Assembly: GCA_018812705.1 (NCBI GenBank)
Contig: JAHJCZ010000125.1
Span: 1-33,577, forward strand
Source of the DNA: Candidatus Omnitrophota bacterium
GTDB lineage: Bacteria > Omnitrophota > Gorgyraeia > Zapsychrales > Zapsychraceae
Length of the DNA: 33,577 nucleotides
Direction of reading: 5' to 3'
Positions 1 to 6,590 of the stretch are shown in pieces. How positions within the stretch are numbered: the first letter of the stretch is position 1; each line of letters starts with the position of its first letter. Under the pieces are notes generated by a model. That model saw only the letters and a list, made by a program, of their open reading frames with translations. It had not been told where the DNA came from and made no database searches. A program made the position numbers and the translations under genes.

Positions 1-25
1 ATATAAAATTAATAAAATTATTTAA

Positions 26-54
26 TTGTCAACGGTGTTAACTTTAGTTAGAAT
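26..54 (+). promoter_or_regulatory. Sigma70-type promoter of the HD-GYP gene
   Basis: TTGTCA (26-31), a 17-bp spacer and TAGAAT (49-54) are a close match to the vegetative promoter consensus. Transcription would begin near 61, only a few bases before the ATG at 65, so the message would be nearly leaderless; no Shine-Dalgarno sequence is visible. Confidence 0.6.
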
Positions 55-64
55 CATTTAATAA

Positions 65-1567
65 ATGAAAACAAAAATAAAAAAACAACATTTTGAATTT
101 GAATCAAAACACAAGAATTTAGGCTCTATCGAAGATGCTTCAATATTGAGGAAATTCTCTGTTCTTTTCCTTGTCATGTCGATCCTTCCGCTACTCGTAC
201 TTTTTTACCTTTATATGCAACTATTAACTACTGGCAAGATCACCATATCTTTATTACAGTTCCAGATGACGCTCATGTTCACGGTTTTAGGGATAGCTTT
301 AGGTTATGATACAACAAGAAGGTTGTTTAAATCAGTTGTTGACCTTACTGCTGCAAATAAAAAAGCATTGGAAAGTGTTTTAGATAATGAGACATTGTAT
401 GAGATCAATCAGGGAGAGAACGAGATATCAGTATTGAGTAAATCCTTTGCAGCTGTTACAGATAGATTGGAAGAGAATGTTAAGAAGCTCGATGAGGCCA
501 GGAAAACTCTTCATGCAGTTATGCAAAAAGTGGGTAAAGGCATTTCCAATATGGACAATATAGATACTTTTCTTGAGCTAATATTGGAAACAATGACGAA
601 TGCTCTTAATGCAGATGTGAGCTGTATAATGATGTACGATAAGCAAACAAATGAACTTTACGGGAAGACCATTTTTGGTACAGAATCCTCAGAATTCAAG
701 AATTATAGGATCATTGTAAAAAAGAACAGCCCTCTTAGCCAGATACAACAGAGCAAGAAGTTGATGATAATTGAAGACAATTTGGATGCTCCTCACAGTT
801 TAAAAGGGCAAAAACCGTTTTTCGTATATCCTATGATATGCACGCCGCTTGTTTATCGGGATAAATTTTCTGGTGTTGTAATTGTTGGTGGAGGAGAGAT
901 CTCGGAGAATATTGGCGATCAGGATAGAAGCCTTGTTTATAATTTAGCGTCACAAACAGCGGTTGCCATAGATAATTCAACTTTAAATACTGACATTGAA
1001 AAAACATATTTTGAAACTATCTCAGCACTTGCGCTGGCGGTCGATGTTAAAGACAAGTTCTCACGAGGACATTTAGATAGGGTTGGTGTTTACTGTACTA
1101 TGATAGGAAAACAATTAGGTTTGGATGATGAAGACATAAAAACCTTGCAATCTGCAGCTAGGCTTCATGATCTTGGCAAGATCGGTATCCCTGATGATGT
1201 TTTGTCAAAAAAAGGTCCTTTGAGTGATGAAGAATGGCTATTAATGAGAAAGCACCCAGAGATCGGGGAAAGTATCATAAAACCAATAAGATCTCTTAAT
1301 AATTTATGTGATATTATCAGGCATCACCATGAAAAATTAGATGGTAGTGGGTATCCAGATGGATTAAAGGGTGAAGAAATTGCACCGCTGGTAAGAATAA
1401 TTGGTATTGCTGATATATATGACGCGCTGACTTCAGATAGATCTTATAGACAAAGGCTCAGCGCAAAAGAATCTGCTCAAATTCTTCGAAGTATGGATAA
1501 ACAGCTTGACCAAGATATTGTAGAGATATTTCTTGAAACAATTGTATTTGATATGGAATCAAAATAA
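65..1567 (+). CDS. Membrane-bound GAF/HD-GYP cyclic-di-GMP phosphodiesterase
   Basis: A 500-residue protein predicted to hydrolyse the second messenger c-di-GMP at the inner membrane. Two hydrophobic segments (about residues 31-52 and 62-80) form an N-terminal anchor, followed by a helical linker, a GAF-like sensor region (about 150-310) and a C-terminal HD-GYP domain (about 315-495). The catalytic signature is complete: HDLGKIGIP with the HD pair at 368-369, then HHHEKLDGSGYPDG starting at H420 with the GYP at 429-431, and ADIYDALTSDRSYR. The start is the ATG just downstream of a strong promoter; the N-terminus makes sense as a cytoplasmic lead into the first membrane segment. The GAF ligand cannot be told from sequence. 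The gene heads a block of c-di-GMP genes, which supports the assignment. Family call is firm; activity is inferred from the intact motifs. Confidence 0.93.
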   Translation: MKTKIKKQHFEFESKHKNLGSIEDASILRKFSVLFLVMSILPLLVLFYLYMQLLTTGKITISLLQFQMTLMFTVLGIALGYDTTRRLFKSVVDLTAANKKALESVLDNETLYEINQGENEISVLSKSFAAVTDRLEENVKKLDEARKTLHAVMQKVGKGISNMDNIDTFLELILETMTNALNADVSCIMMYDKQTNELYGKTIFGTESSEFKNYRIIVKKNSPLSQIQQSKKLMIIEDNLDAPHSLKGQKPFFVYPMICTPLVYRDKFSGVVIVGGGEISENIGDQDRSLVYNLASQTAVAIDNSTLNTDIEKTYFETISALALAVDVKDKFSRGHLDRVGVYCTMIGKQLGLDDEDIKTLQSAARLHDLGKIGIPDDVLSKKGPLSDEEWLLMRKHPEIGESIIKPIRSLNNLCDIIRHHHEKLDGSGYPDGLKGEEIAPLVRIIGIADIYDALTSDRSYRQRLSAKESAQILRSMDKQLDQDIVEIFLETIVFDMESK

Positions 1568-1617
1568 ACTAGGAATATTGACGTTTTTATATTGAAAATT
1601 GCTAAATATTGAGCTTT

Positions 1618-1646
1618 TTGCACATTCAGGATAAATAGTATATACT
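1618..1646 (+). promoter_or_regulatory. Sigma70-type promoter of the PilZ leader
   Basis: TTGCAC (1618-1623), a 17-bp spacer and TATACT (1641-1646) form a good vegetative promoter. The predicted start near 1653 gives the downstream PilZ gene an approximately 118-nt leader. Confidence 0.6.
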
Positions 1647-1652
1647 TTAAAC

Positions 1653-1770
1653 AAGCAGCATAACTCCAGCCACGGAAGAGGCCTATATAAGGTCTTATCC
1701 GTGGTTTTTTTGTCCACGATAAGACATTGTACAAATTAGCACCTTGGTGCTCTTTGCAGGAGGATGAAGT
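1653..1770 (+). promoter_or_regulatory. Structured 5' leader with two competing hairpins upstream of the PilZ gene
   Basis: Three segments compete. Segment 1 (1670-1684) pairs with segment 2 (1690-1704) to give a terminator. Segment 2 (1692-1704, GTCTTATCCGTGG) can instead pair with segment 3 (1714-1725, CCACGATAAGAC): 12 base pairs with one bulged C, looping out the T-tract. A small hairpin GCAC-CTTG-GTGC (1739-1750) follows, then a strong Shine-Dalgarno AGGAGGA at 1758-1764, six bases before the ATG. The sequence does not match the conserved GEMM c-di-GMP riboswitch cores I know, so any ligand is unknown. A short terminated RNA of about 60 nt is an alternative product. Confidence 0.5.
1670..1711 (+). 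terminator. Intrinsic terminator inside the PilZ leader
   Basis: A hairpin with CCACGGA (1670-1676) pairing to TCCGTGG (1698-1704), extended inward to position 1684/1690 with one A-A mismatch and two G-U wobbles, a 5-nt loop (ATATA) and a run of seven Ts (1705-1711). It lies between a promoter and the gene it serves, so it is either a conditional terminator or the end of a small RNA. Confidence 0.7.
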
Positions 1771-2184
1771 ATGTACAGTGCTTATAGAACCGACAGGCGT
1801 AGATTCAAACGAATGAGAGTAAGACTTGCAGCTGTATACAGGATCGAAGGCCCGGAGTATGTAAAGACCATTTTAGATGATGGTGAGTTTGAGGCAAGAA
1901 CCGTTGATGTTTCTGAAGGAGGTCTTTCTTTGCTGGCAGAGCATTATTTGCCGAGAAAAACGATAATTAGAATAAAGCTGATCGTTTTTGAAATTGATAA
2001 TAGTGGTTCGGCTAATTTTTATGAGCCGGTTACTGCTATTGGGAATGTAAGGTCTGTTAATCAATGGGATAATGATGAATATCGCTTAGGTGTATATTTT
2101 CAAGATATTAGCCAGGAGCATCAAAAAAGACTTTCAGATATAGTAAATTCATCGCTTAAGAAGGAGATACTTATTTCAACTTAG
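1771..2184 (+). CDS. PilZ-domain cyclic-di-GMP receptor protein
   Basis: A 137-residue cytoplasmic single-domain protein expected to bind c-di-GMP and pass the signal to a partner. The PilZ signature is present in both halves: the arginine-rich switch RRRFKR (R10 and R14 in RxxxR spacing) near the N-terminus and the D46-x-S48-x-x-G51 motif at the start of the beta-barrel. There is no attached output domain, so it must act through protein contacts, as stand-alone PilZ proteins do. The ATG is chosen for its strong Shine-Dalgarno (AGGAGGA). It sits between c-di-GMP breakdown and synthesis genes and has its own promoter, a structured leader and a terminator, so it looks like an independently regulated single-gene unit. 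The downstream partner cannot be inferred. Confidence 0.9.
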   Translation: MYSAYRTDRRRFKRMRVRLAAVYRIEGPEYVKTILDDGEFEARTVDVSEGGLSLLAEHYLPRKTIIRIKLIVFEIDNSGSANFYEPVTAIGNVRSVNQWDNDEYRLGVYFQDISQEHQKRLSDIVNSSLKKEILIST

Positions 2185-2199
2185 AGATTGTAAGAATAA

Positions 2200-2247
2200 C
2201 TAGGGACAGACGCTTTTAAGCTTAAAAGAGGCTGTCCCTAGTTTTTT
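2200..2247 (+). terminator. Intrinsic terminator after the PilZ gene
   Basis: CTAGGGACAG (2200-2209) pairs with CTGTCCCTAG (2232-2241), with an inner palindrome CTTTTAAGCTTAAAAG (2213-2228), followed by six Ts. The outer arm resembles the GGGACAG sequences found in some REP-type palindromes, so it may have a repeat origin. Confidence 0.85.
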
Positions 2248-2272
2248 AAGTATCTCTTTTTATTTTTGAGGC

Positions 2273-2301
2273 TTGTTGATAAAGAATTATAGTGATACAC
2301 T
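2273..2301 (+). promoter_or_regulatory. Probable promoter of the flavoprotein gene
   Basis: TTGTTG (2273-2278), a 17-bp spacer and TACACT (2296-2301). It lies between the PilZ terminator and the TTG start at 2333, leaving a short leader that contains the Shine-Dalgarno AGGAG (2322-2326). Confidence 0.45.
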
Positions 2302-2332
2302 AAAATCTTTAAGAACAACTTAGGAGTTTGTC

Positions 2333-3574
2333 TTGAACGATAAAAGAATTGTTATAGTTGGGGGAGGCCCTGCGGGGATCATGGCTGCAATTGCTGCAGG
2401 CACAAAGTCTTCAAATGTTATTTTATTCGAGAAGAATAGTTCTTTAGGGAAAAAGCTCTTAATGACTGGCAAAGGTAGATGTAACTTAACGAATGCTTGT
2501 GATCTAGAGAGCTTCTTGCAGCGGTTTTCTAAAAATGGACAATTCTTAAGGGATTCTTTCAAGATCATGTTTAACGGTCAGCTCGTAAAGTTCTTTGAAG
2601 ATAGAGGTTTAAAGATGAAGGTTGAAAGGCAAAAAAGAGTTTTTCCAGTTACTGATAGAGCCTGTAGTGTTTTGAGAATTTTAGAAAACGAACTGAAAAA
2701 AAATAAGGTAAAAATCGTTACAGATAGTGATATTAAATCTGTCTTAGTTAAAGATGGATGCGTAAGTGAAGTATTCTCAAAGAATGATATGGCTTTTAAA
2801 TGTGATAGTTTGATCCTTGCGACAGGAGGGGTTTCTTATAAAAACACCGGATCTAACGGAGAGGGAATTAGAATTGCTGAGGAACTTGGCCACAAAATAG
2901 TTCCACTTAGGGCTGGTTTAGTCCCTTTGATCGTAAAGCAAAAGTATATAAAAAGCTTAGAAGGTCTTAGCCTTAAGAATATTCGATTGATATTTACTGC
3001 GGGAAAGAAAAAAATAATCTCTGATGTGGGAGAGATGATATTTACTAAAAATGGTGTTTCCGGACCTCTTGTATTAACTTTAAGTAGTAGCATTGTAGAC
3101 TTTTTGAAAGATGGAGCGGATGTTGTTTGTTCTGTTGATCTAAAGCCAGCCTTGTCAAAAGAACAATTATCAAAGAGGTTCTTGAAAGATGTTAGTGAGC
3201 ATCCAAAGAAAAGTATTAAAGGCATTCTTAAAGATTATCTTCCTCAGAGACTGATTTGTACTTTTTTGGATCTTTTAAAGATCCCTCATGAAGAAAAGAT
3301 CAGCAATATCAATAAAAAAGTTCGAGAGGACTTGCTTAATATGTTCAAGAATTTTTCATTTGATATTGAGCGTGGAGAATCTGTTGATCTTGGCATGATA
3401 ACCCAAGGGGGAGTTTCTTTGAAAGATGTATCGCCAAAGACATTGGGATCCAGAATAGTTAAGGGTTTGTATTTTGCTGGTGAGATGTTGGACATTGATG
3501 CAGACACGGGGGGTTTTAATCTACAAGCTGCATTTTCAACTGGATTTCTCGCAGGAGTATCCGCGGCATTATAA
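2333..3574 (+). CDS. HI0933/BaiN-family FAD-dependent oxidoreductase
   Basis: A 413-residue soluble flavoprotein of the HI0933 (YhiN/BaiN) family, often annotated aminoacetone oxidase family; the physiological substrate of most members is not established. The N-terminal dinucleotide-binding loop is VGGGPAG (G10, G12, G15). The family hallmark TGKGRCNLTN spans 45-54, a GGVSYKNTG stretch follows in the middle, and the C-terminal FAD-contacting motif GLYFAGEMLDIDADTGG is intact close to the end. Length is normal for the family. The start is a TTG, supported by AGGAG six bases upstream and by the motif beginning only a few residues in; no ATG upstream fits. It is flanked by c-di-GMP genes but has its own promoter, so a link to that signalling is not implied. 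Confidence 0.92.
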   Translation: MNDKRIVIVGGGPAGIMAAIAAGTKSSNVILFEKNSSLGKKLLMTGKGRCNLTNACDLESFLQRFSKNGQFLRDSFKIMFNGQLVKFFEDRGLKMKVERQKRVFPVTDRACSVLRILENELKKNKVKIVTDSDIKSVLVKDGCVSEVFSKNDMAFKCDSLILATGGVSYKNTGSNGEGIRIAEELGHKIVPLRAGLVPLIVKQKYIKSLEGLSLKNIRLIFTAGKKKIISDVGEMIFTKNGVSGPLVLTLSSSIVDFLKDGADVVCSVDLKPALSKEQLSKRFLKDVSEHPKKSIKGILKDYLPQRLICTFLDLLKIPHEEKISNINKKVREDLLNMFKNFSFDIERGESVDLGMITQGGVSLKDVSPKTLGSRIVKGLYFAGEMLDIDADTGGFNLQAAFSTGFLAGVSAAL

Positions 3575-3619
3575 TCAGATTAAATATTATAAAAAGATTT
3601 TTATCTTGTAAGTATTAAA

Positions 3620-3628
3620 TGATAGAAT
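3620..3628 (+). promoter_or_regulatory. Extended -10 promoter of the first GGDEF-EAL gene
   Basis: TGATAGAAT matches the extended -10 form (TG-N-TAGAAT). No good -35 lies at standard spacing, which such promoters tolerate. A Shine-Dalgarno GGAGA (3659-3663) precedes the ATG at 3668. Confidence 0.4.
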
Positions 3629-3667
3629 ACTTTATTAAAATAAATTTGTGTTTTTAACGGAGAAAGT

Positions 3668-6493
3668 ATGGTTACTAAAAGAACATTACATTGTCTATTG
3701 CTCGAAGAAAACAAGAAAGATGCGCAGATATTGATGCGTATGCTCGCCGAACGTACTACCCAAAAAATAAATGTTATGTGGCATGATCATCTTAAAAAGG
3801 CTTTAAAAGACCTTGATGCAAGAGACATGGATGCGATCCTTACTAGCTTGGATGTGGCTGATGCAAGAGGCCTGGATATTATCGACAAAATTATTAGTGT
3901 TACCGATAATGTGCCGATAATCATATTGTGCGAAGATGAAAAAGATATTCCTTTAGCTAAGCAAGCAATAAAATTGGGCGCCAGTGGTTATGTCCTTAAG
4001 AACGTTGTAGATAGTAATCTTTTGGCAGGCGCTATTAATCGAGGGATCAACACGATCTATGCAAAAGAGCAATTGTTCATTGTGCAAAAATTAGCTGATG
4101 CAGCAGGTTATGGCTTTTATATTGCAAATGCTCAAGGTTATATAACATATGCAAATAGAGCAATTACAAAAATGATGGGAGAGCATTCGCCATCAAGCAG
4201 TCATGGGAAGAACTTATCAGTTTATTATAGAGGTAAAGCAAAAATAAAATTAGCCAAAGTTATCTTGCCTGAAGTTATAAAAAAAGGTCAATGGGCAGGT
4301 GAGTTAGAATTCGTTTCTGTTGATGGTAAGAGTACCAGGACAATACAGAATTTACTTGCTGTGCGTGATGACAGGGGTAAATTCATTTGTTTAGGAAACA
4401 TGGTTATAGATATTACTGAGCTTGAAAGAACCGAAGCGGCATTGCGCGAAAGTGAAAAGAAGTTCATGGATGTTTTTTATATTTCTGAAGATGCCATATT
4501 TATGTTTGAGGATGATAGATATGTTGATTGTAATGATGTTGCATATAAAATGTTCGGATGTGCAAATAAAGAAGAGGTCCTTTCTGTAAAGCCTGCGGCT
4601 TTAGCGCCAATTAAACAACCTGATGAAAGAAATTCTTATAAAGTCTGGGATGAACATATATCTGTTGCTTTTGAGAAAGGTTCCCATAGGTTTGAATGGC
4701 AAAGTGAAAGAGCAAGCGGAGAAACATTTCCCACAGATGTAACTATAACTCAGATCATGCTTGGAAGAAAAATCTTATATGTTGTTATCAAAGATATATC
4801 TGAGAAGAAAATAACAGAAGATAACTTGAGAAAGCTGTCCATGGCGGTAGAACAAAGTCCTGCCTCAGTTTACATCACAGACCTTTCCGGAAAAATCGAG
4901 TATGTTAATCCAAGATTTAGTGAAATTACTGGTTATACAAAAGAAGAGGCTATTGGTCAAAATCCTAGGATGTTAAAATCTAATCATACTTCAGCAGAAG
5001 AGTACAAGGCGTTATGGGATACTATAACTGCAGGGAATAAATGGAGAGGTGAATTTTACAATAAGAAAAAGAATGGTGATCTGTTTTGGGAGTTCGTTTC
5101 TATATCACCGATAAAAGATTCAATGGGCAAGACAACTCATTACTTAGCGGTAAAAGAGGATATGACCGCGTACAAGGAATATGAAGAAAGACTGCTTCAT
5201 CAGGCAAACTTTGATCATCTTACAGACTTGCCCAACAGAGCACTTGCTCTTGACAGAATTCATCAGGCATTATCAAGGGCAAAACGCTGGAATACATCAG
5301 TTGCAGTTATGTTTATAGACCTTGATAGGTTTAAAAATATTAATGATACCCTTGGGCATGCTAAAGGGGATGAGCTTTTAGTTCAGTCAGCTGTAAGATT
5401 GCAAAAAGTAATGCGTGAAATTGATACTGTAGCAAGGCTTGGAGGTGATGAGTTTCTCGTAATTCTTCCTGATCTTGACAATACACATAAAGCAACAGTA
5501 GTTGCAGAGAGGATCCTTGAAGAGTTTTCAGAGCCGTTCATTATTGATGATCATGAAATCTTTGTCACAGCAAGTATAGGAATAACCGGGTATCCAGGTG
5601 ATGGAGATGATCCTCATGTTCTTTTGAAAAATGCAGATGCGGCTATGTATCAGGCAAAGGAGGATTCAAGGGATACTTTTAGGTTCTTTACTAAAGAGAT
5701 GAATGAACAGGCTGAGTTGCGGTTAAATATGGAGGCACATCTCAGGCATTCACTGGAGAAGGATGAATTATCCATTGTATATCAACCAGTGCTTGATATG
5801 ACTGGTAAGACTGTCGGGGCTGAAGCGCTAATAAGATGGAAGAATTTTGAATTAGGAAATGTTTTTCCTGATCAATTTATCCCTTTAGCAGAAGAAACTG
5901 GGCTTATTATTCCAATAGGTGCATGGATAATGGAAAATGCATGTAAACAAACTAAAAAATGGCAAGATATCTTTCAGATCCCATTAAGAATTATGGTCAA
6001 TGTTTCATCAAGACAATTCAGGGATAATGATATTGTTAAAACAATCAAAGATTCGGTACAGAATAGCGGTATTGCTTATACTGATCTAGATGTAGAAATT
6101 ACAGAAGGTTTGATCTTGGAATATTCAGCAAAAATTGCAGAAACTTTTGATGAAATCAACAAAATGGGAGTAAGTTTATCAATTGATGATTTTGGTAAAG
6201 GTTATTCTGCTTTAAGTTATTTAAAACACTATCCTTTCAGCACGCTTAAGATCGACAGGTCCTTTGTTAGTGATGTACTTTCAAACAATGAAGATGCTGC
6301 ATTATGTACTGCAATTATTGGAATGGCTCATGGTCTAAGCTTAGATGTTGTAGGAGAAGGGGTTGAAACTAAGGAACAATTAGATTTTTTAAAGCTTAAA
6401 GATTGTGATTTTGTACAGGGTTATTATTTTAGTAAACCTTTAAATGTTGAAGATTTTACAAAATATTTAAAGAGTCAAAAATCTAAAAATTAG
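3668..6493 (+). CDS. REC(degenerate)-PAS-PAS-PAS-GGDEF-EAL protein
   Basis: A 941-residue soluble signalling protein combining a c-di-GMP synthase and phosphodiesterase. Order: receiver-like domain (about 5-125), three PAS regions (about 140-255, 262-382, 390-505), GGDEF (about 512-680), EAL (about 690-935). The GGDEF motif is intact (592-596) with a product-inhibition RxxD site (583-586). The EAL motif (719-721), N778, E810/E813, D840-D841, K861 and E897 are present. Two departures: the receiver lacks its phosphoacceptor (Ser60 where Asp is expected by alignment to the neighbour) and its conserved Ser/Thr is Cys88, while Lys111 remains; and EAL loop 6 reads DDFGKGYS rather than DDFGTGYS. So the receiver probably does not respond to phosphorylation. 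It is a tandem paralogue of the next gene, 97 bp away. Which catalytic activity dominates cannot be read from sequence. Confidence 0.93.
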   Translation: MVTKRTLHCLLLEENKKDAQILMRMLAERTTQKINVMWHDHLKKALKDLDARDMDAILTSLDVADARGLDIIDKIISVTDNVPIIILCEDEKDIPLAKQAIKLGASGYVLKNVVDSNLLAGAINRGINTIYAKEQLFIVQKLADAAGYGFYIANAQGYITYANRAITKMMGEHSPSSSHGKNLSVYYRGKAKIKLAKVILPEVIKKGQWAGELEFVSVDGKSTRTIQNLLAVRDDRGKFICLGNMVIDITELERTEAALRESEKKFMDVFYISEDAIFMFEDDRYVDCNDVAYKMFGCANKEEVLSVKPAALAPIKQPDERNSYKVWDEHISVAFEKGSHRFEWQSERASGETFPTDVTITQIMLGRKILYVVIKDISEKKITEDNLRKLSMAVEQSPASVYITDLSGKIEYVNPRFSEITGYTKEEAIGQNPRMLKSNHTSAEEYKALWDTITAGNKWRGEFYNKKKNGDLFWEFVSISPIKDSMGKTTHYLAVKEDMTAYKEYEERLLHQANFDHLTDLPNRALALDRIHQALSRAKRWNTSVAVMFIDLDRFKNINDTLGHAKGDELLVQSAVRLQKVMREIDTVARLGGDEFLVILPDLDNTHKATVVAERILEEFSEPFIIDDHEIFVTASIGITGYPGDGDDPHVLLKNADAAMYQAKEDSRDTFRFFTKEMNEQAELRLNMEAHLRHSLEKDELSIVYQPVLDMTGKTVGAEALIRWKNFELGNVFPDQFIPLAEETGLIIPIGAWIMENACKQTKKWQDIFQIPLRIMVNVSSRQFRDNDIVKTIKDSVQNSGIAYTDLDVEITEGLILEYSAKIAETFDEINKMGVSLSIDDFGKGYSALSYLKHYPFSTLKIDRSFVSDVLSNNEDAALCTAIIGMAHGLSLDVVGEGVETKEQLDFLKLKDCDFVQGYYFSKPLNVEDFTKYLKSQKSKN

Positions 6494-6544
6494 CAGGGCT
6501 TGATTAATATTTCTTGAATATATAAACAAATGGAATATAATATT

Positions 6545-6574
6545 TTGACTAAAATTAATGATGATATCTTTAAT
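6545..6574 (+). promoter_or_regulatory. Promoter of the second GGDEF-EAL gene
   Basis: TTGACT (6545-6550), an 18-bp spacer and TTTAAT (6569-6574). The predicted start near 6581 leaves about ten bases before the ATG at 6591 and no Shine-Dalgarno, as for the gene at 65. Confidence 0.5.
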
Positions 6575-6590
6575 TTATGGGCTTTAAAAA

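Noticed and set aside
1477-1734. Minus-strand open frame of 85 codons
   Set aside because: It overlaps the end of the HD-GYP gene and the PilZ promoter and leader, and its translation has no recognisable features.
1618-1771. Known c-di-GMP riboswitch (GEMM-I or GEMM-II) before the PilZ gene
   Set aside because: The conserved cores I know for these classes are not present; only the promoter, competing hairpins and ribosome-binding site can be supported.
2836-3225. Minus-strand open frame of 129 codons inside the flavoprotein gene
   Set aside because: It is a shadow of the HI0933-family gene, which has all family motifs in the plus frame.
3590-3607. Possible terminator AAAGAT-TTTT-ATCTT after the flavoprotein gene
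   Set aside because: The stem is short and AT-only with no T-run after it.
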